Assembly (NCBI GenBank): GCA_031423155.1
Contig: JANPEZ010000126.1
Span: forward strand, 1 to 8,650
From: JANPEZ01 sp031423155
Lineage (GTDB): Bacteria > Actinomycetota > UBA4738 > HRBIN12
DNA length: 8,650 nucleotides
Direction: 5' to 3'
Positions within the stretch are counted from its first letter, which is position 1. Every line of letters starts with the position of its first letter. This document shows, in pieces, positions 6,093 through 8,650 of the stretch. The position numbers and the translations under genes were made by a program. The notes under the pieces were generated by a model. It did not search any database. It was not told the origin of the DNA and was given only the letters and a program-made list of their open reading frames with translations.

Positions 6093-6451
6093 CCGCCGCC
6101 GCCGTTCAGCATGCTCGACAGCGTCTGGTTCACGAAGTGCCCGAACTGGTAGAGGACCACCGCGAGGATGACACCGACCAGAGGGATCAAGATCACGATC
6201 CCCGCCAGTCCGGTAAGGCGGGTCCGCCACGTCCGTCGGCCCGAGGCCAGGGGAACGTAGCTCATGCCGGTGCCTTCGCTCATCCACCCGTCAGGTGCTC
6301 GTGTCTGCGGCGACTCGGCCTGAGGCGGGCGCTCGGGTTCCTCGGCCGACAGGAAGCCGTCTCCGATAACGGGATGATCGGGCTTCATGGCCAGACGGTA
6401 GACGAGCACGCCGGCGCCCGCGGCGAACACGAGCACCAGTGCGACGTCCAT
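6089..6451 (-). CDS. Small two-helix membrane protein of unknown function
   Basis: I do not recognise this 120-residue protein. Two hydrophobic stretches stand out: residues 2-21 directly after the start, and 79-101 (rich in I, V, L and G). Between them is a Pro/Glu-rich linker of about 50 residues (PERPPQAESPQ), then an Arg-rich stretch (GRRTWRTR, 71-78) just before the second helix. By the positive-inside rule that stretch would be cytoplasmic. The protein ends in four glycines. AAGGA lies 8 nt upstream of the ATG (plus-strand 6460-6464), supporting this start and the reality of the gene. It is convergent with the DUF1028 gene and divergent from the PDZ-Lon protease gene. The long minus-strand frame overlapping its 5' end belongs to the antisense of neighbouring genes. 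Confidence 0.7.
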   Translation of the reverse strand: MDVALVLVFAAGAGVLVYRLAMKPDHPVIGDGFLSAEEPERPPQAESPQTRAPDGWMSEGTGMSYVPLASGRRTWRTRLTGLAGIVILIPLVGVILAVVLYQFGHFVNQTLSSMLNGGGG

Positions 6452-6478
6452 CCAGCCATTCCTTGGTCGGGTACTTCG

Positions 6479-6484
6479 AGCCTA
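6479..6484 (-). promoter_or_regulatory. Candidate -10 box (TAGGCT) for the small membrane protein gene
   Basis: On the minus strand, TAGGCT fits TANNNT and would start transcription near 6472. That leaves a leader of about 20 nt containing the AAGGA ribosome binding site. It sits in the 85-base divergent gap (6452-6536) shared with the protease promoter. The -35 region is not recognisable. Confidence 0.25.
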
Positions 6485-6523
6485 ATCTGCCCAGGGTTGG
6501 CTCGCCACATGCGGATCCGCTCG

Positions 6524-6529
6524 TAACAT
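6524..6529 (+). promoter_or_regulatory. Candidate -10 box (TAACAT) for a leaderless PDZ-Lon protease mRNA
   Basis: TAACAT fits TANNNT and ends 7 nt before the TTG start at 6537, where no Shine-Dalgarno sequence exists. A TTGGCT at 6497-6502 resembles a -35 box, but its 21-base spacing is too long for a standard promoter. Confidence 0.35.
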
Positions 6530-6536
6530 CGACTCC

Positions 6537-7508
6537 TTGAAACGCTTCTTCTCATACGTCGGGCTCGTATCGCTCATCTCGTTGGGGCTGGCCGCAGGCT
6601 GGGTTCCGCTGCCGTATTACGCACGCTCCGGATCGCCCCGGGAAGTGCTGCCGCAGATACAGGTGCAGGGCCGGCAGACATACGAAACCGGACGACTCAT
6701 CTGGATGACCGTGGCTTTCCGTCCCGTGACGGCCGTGGGTGCCCTGGTGGCTTGGCTCGACCCCGAGGAGGCCGTCGTTCCCAAGGCCACGTTGTATCCG
6801 CCCGGAACTAGCCCGGTGGCCGAGGAGCAGCGGGCGATCTCCCAGATGGACACCAGCAAGATCGACGCCACGGTCGTCGTCTTGAAGGAGCTCACCGACT
6901 ACCCCGAAGTGCACGGAGAGGGCGTTCTGATCCAGGGAGTCGGTCCGGGCTGTCCCGCCGAAGGCAAGCTCTACCCCGGGGATGTCATCTCGGCCATCGA
7001 CGGAGAGCCGGTCGGCGACCTGAAGGAGGTTTCCCGGGCCATCGGTGCAGTCGCGCCCGGGACGCCCATCGACTTTCAGATAGAGGCAGCAGGTGTGACG
7101 CATCACGTCGATGTGGCTAGAGGAACCTGCCCCGGCGTGGACAGACCTCTGGTCGGGATCTCTTCGGTGAACAACTTCCCGTTCACGGTGAACATCGCCA
7201 GTGGCGACGTTGGAGGTCCCTCTGCCGGTCTGATGTTCTCTCTTGGGCTCTACGACCTGCTTACCCCGGGCGACCTGACCGGCGGAAGGCTCGTGGCTGG
7301 GACCGGAACGATCATCCGCGATGGAACGGTCGGACCGATCGGAGGCATAACCGACAAGATCGTGGCAGCCCGGGACGCTGGGGCTTCGGTCTTCCTCTGC
7401 CCGAAAGACAATCTGGCGGAGGCCGGGACCGTCGATGCCGGGGAGATGAAGATCGTGCCGGTCGCCTCGTTCGCCGAGGCGCTGTCGTTCCTGCAACCGG
7501 GAAGCTGA
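6537..7508 (+). CDS. Membrane-anchored or secreted PDZ and Lon-type (S16) serine protease, YlbL/Rv3194c-like
   Basis: This 323-residue protein starts with a short basic N-terminus (MKRFF) and a hydrophobic segment at about 6-24, a signal anchor or signal peptide. A PDZ domain covers roughly 125-195 (GEGVLIQGVGPGCPAEGKLYPGD, then ISAIDGEPVGDL). A Lon catalytic domain follows at about 200-320. The Ser-Lys dyad is visible as Ser229 in GDVGGPSAGL and Lys274 in GGITDKIVAA. There is no AAA+ ATPase part, as expected for YlbL-type proteins that act outside the membrane without ATP; length agrees with that family. The start is TTG at 6537, with no ribosome binding site and a TAACAT box 7 nt upstream. 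It precedes the UPF0182 gene in the same direction by 86 bases, an arrangement shared with M. tuberculosis Rv3194c-Rv3193c. Substrates here are unknown. Confidence 0.92.
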   Translation: MKRFFSYVGLVSLISLGLAAGWVPLPYYARSGSPREVLPQIQVQGRQTYETGRLIWMTVAFRPVTAVGALVAWLDPEEAVVPKATLYPPGTSPVAEEQRAISQMDTSKIDATVVVLKELTDYPEVHGEGVLIQGVGPGCPAEGKLYPGDVISAIDGEPVGDLKEVSRAIGAVAPGTPIDFQIEAAGVTHHVDVARGTCPGVDRPLVGISSVNNFPFTVNIASGDVGGPSAGLMFSLGLYDLLTPGDLTGGRLVAGTGTIIRDGTVGPIGGITDKIVAARDAGASVFLCPKDNLAEAGTVDAGEMKIVPVASFAEALSFLQPGS

Positions 7509-7512
7509 GCGG

Positions 7513-7539
7513 TTGTAACGGAGGGCTTTGCGCTAGGGT
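7513..7539 (+). promoter_or_regulatory. Possible promoter ahead of the UPF0182 gene
   Basis: TTGTAA (7513-7518) and TAGGGT (7534-7539) are separated by 15 bases, shorter than the usual 17 but within reach for actinobacterial promoters. The resulting transcript would begin just before the 8-bp inverted repeat at 7549-7570, giving a leader of about 50 nt. Co-transcription from the protease gene is the alternative. Confidence 0.28.
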
Positions 7540-7548
7540 GGGCGCTAC

Positions 7549-7570
7549 CGAGCCGAGCGGGATCGGCTCG
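7549..7570 (+). promoter_or_regulatory. Perfect inverted repeat (8-bp stem, 6-nt loop) in the protease-UPF0182 gap
   Basis: CGAGCCGA (7549-7556) and TCGGCTCG (7563-7570) are exact reverse complements around a GCGGGA loop. The repeat ends 8 bases before the AAGGGA ribosome binding site of the UPF0182 gene. It has no T-run, so it is not a classical terminator. It could be a partial terminator, an mRNA-stabilising hairpin or an operator. Confidence 0.4.
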
Positions 7571-7594
7571 CGATCTGGAAGGGACTTTCCGAAA

Positions 7595-8650
7595 GTGGCA
7601 ACCGTGATGCGCCCCAGGGCCCGGCCACGGCGATGGCCGTCCGTCGTCTTCGGGGGAATCGTCCTACTTCTGATCGTCTTCACGGTTCTGTCATCCTTCT
7701 TCATCGATCTGCTCTGGTTCCGCGAGGTCCATCTCACGACCGTCTTCTGGACCGGGCTCAAAGCCCGCCTGATGCTGGGGGTGATATTCGGAACGCTGTT
7801 CTTCGGGGCGTTGGTCGTGAACCTGTTTATAGCTCGCAAGATCACCCCGACGACCGTGGTCCTGACTCCCGACCAGGAGATAGTCGAGCGCTTCCGCAGG
7901 GCATTCGACCCGTACCTGCGCTGGATCATCCCGGGCGCGGCTGCGATCCTCGCGTTGCTTGTAGGGGTCGGCGCCTCGAAGGAGTGGCAGACGTTCCTGT
8001 TGTGGCGCAACGGATCCGGCCTTTCGTTCGGCGATGCCGAGCCTCTGTTCGGCCGCGATCCGGCTTTCTACGTCTTCTCGCTGCCCTGGCTTAGGTTCCT
8101 GCAGGGGTGGCTCTTCTCCTCGCTCGTGGGGGTAACGCTGATCACGGGCGTGGCGCACTATCTCTGGGGCGGCATACGTCCGCAGGCGCGAGACTTCGCC
8201 GAGAAGGTGGCCCCATCGGTCAGAGCGCATCTTTCGGTCCTGCTCGGGCTCATCATGCTGTCGAAGGCTTGGGGCTACTGGCTCGGACGCTTCGTCCTGC
8301 TGACCTCGCCGCGCGGTGTCGTCGATGGCGCCTCCTATACGGATGTTCATGCCCAGCTCCCGGCGCTGAACTTCCTGACGATCGTCGCGGTGATATGCGC
8401 GATCATGTTCCTGGCGAACATCAGGGTGAAACTGTGGAGCCTGCCCGTGATCGCGGTCGTCCTTCTAGCTGTGGTTTCCGTTCTGTTGGGGGCCATGTAC
8501 CCCACGTTCATCCAGCAGTTCAGCGTCAAGCCCCAGGAACTTCAGCGAGAGCGCCCGTACATCGTCAGCAACATAGAGGCCACCCGGCGAGCGTTCGGAC
8601 TGGACCAGATCCAGGTAACTCAGAAGACGGTCGCGCCGGCGGTTTCCAAG
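7595..8650 (+). CDS. UPF0182 family integral membrane protein, N-terminal part (3' end outside window)
   Basis: The frame stays open from the GTG at 7595 to the window edge, giving 352 residues without a stop. AAGGGA (7579-7584) lies 10 nt upstream; GTG 7604 and ATG 7607 are alternative in-frame starts. Several membrane helices are evident: VVFGGIVLLLIVFTVLSSFF near the N-terminus, then MLGVIFGTLFFGALVVNLF, WIIPGAAAILALLVGVG, a helix around WLFSSLVGVTLITGVAHYL, and two more before position 8520. UPF0182 (COG1615) features include LLWFREV, RDPAFYVFSLPW and the soluble-side motif RPYIVSNIEATRRAFGLD near the window end. Family members run to roughly 900-1000 residues, so about a third is present. 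The family's function is not established. It follows the PDZ-Lon protease gene, as Rv3193c follows Rv3194c. Confidence 0.92.
   Translation, partial: MATVMRPRARPRRWPSVVFGGIVLLLIVFTVLSSFFIDLLWFREVHLTTVFWTGLKARLMLGVIFGTLFFGALVVNLFIARKITPTTVVLTPDQEIVERFRRAFDPYLRWIIPGAAAILALLVGVGASKEWQTFLLWRNGSGLSFGDAEPLFGRDPAFYVFSLPWLRFLQGWLFSSLVGVTLITGVAHYLWGGIRPQARDFAEKVAPSVRAHLSVLLGLIMLSKAWGYWLGRFVLLTSPRGVVDGASYTDVHAQLPALNFLTIVAVICAIMFLANIRVKLWSLPVIAVVLLAVVSVLLGAMYPTFIQQFSVKPQELQRERPYIVSNIEATRRAFGLDQIQVTQKTVAPAVSK

Noticed and set aside
4947..6287. 446-codon minus-strand open frame across mreB and DUF1028
   Set aside because: It spans two well-supported genes in antisense, with Arg/Pro/His-rich composition and no motif.
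6552..7496. 314-codon minus-strand open frame opposite the PDZ-Lon protease
   Set aside because: The plus strand carries an intact Ser-Lys dyad and PDZ domain; the antisense product has no domain signature.

Overview
This GC-rich window reads like a chromosome segment from an actinobacterium (Actinomycetota). The main reason is one gene trio. A DUF2342/zincin_2 metalloprotease, a secreted PDZ plus Lon-type (S16) protease and a UPF0182 membrane protein also lie together in Mycobacterium tuberculosis (Rv3195, Rv3194c, Rv3193c). GTG/TTG starts and several genes without a Shine-Dalgarno sequence but with a TANNNT box 6-7 nt before the start also fit actinobacteria. Genus cannot be read from the sequence; an uncultured, deep-branching lineage is a guess.

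Layout from left to right. (1) 3-230 (+): C-terminal end of a glycine-rich repeat protein, cut by the window edge. (2) 265-2238 (-): multi-pass membrane sensor histidine kinase of the HisKA_3 (NarL/DesK-like) class. Its first two membrane segments are encoded just upstream in another frame, and one extra G in a GGGG run accounts for the break, so the original gene probably ran from about 2404. (3) 2550-3719 (-): DUF2342/zincin_2 metalloprotease with an intact HEVVH motif. (4) Starting divergently, a tight plus-strand run: moaE (3794-4219), an MreB-like actin (4219-5226; 1-base overlap) and a DUF1028 protein with a C-terminal peptidoglycan-binding-like domain (5223-6092; 4-base overlap). (5) 6089-6451 (-): a small two-helix membrane protein that meets the DUF1028 gene tail to tail, both stops sharing one CTAG. 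(6) 6537-7508 (+): the PDZ-S16 protease. (7) 7595 to the window end (+): the N-terminal third or so of a UPF0182 protein.

How the genes fit together: the metalloprotease, PDZ-Lon protease and UPF0182 protein form a known but poorly understood actinobacterial envelope neighbourhood. Here it is interrupted by a moaE-mreB-DUF1028 cassette whose reading-frame overlaps imply joint translation. MreB (cell shape) and the DUF1028 protein (possible wall binding) suggest an envelope theme; moaE (molybdenum cofactor synthesis) does not obviously fit. mreC, mreD, moaD and a response regulator for the kinase are all absent from the window. I found no RNA gene, CRISPR array, insertion sequence or phage element. 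No stretch longer than 300 bases lacks a gene.
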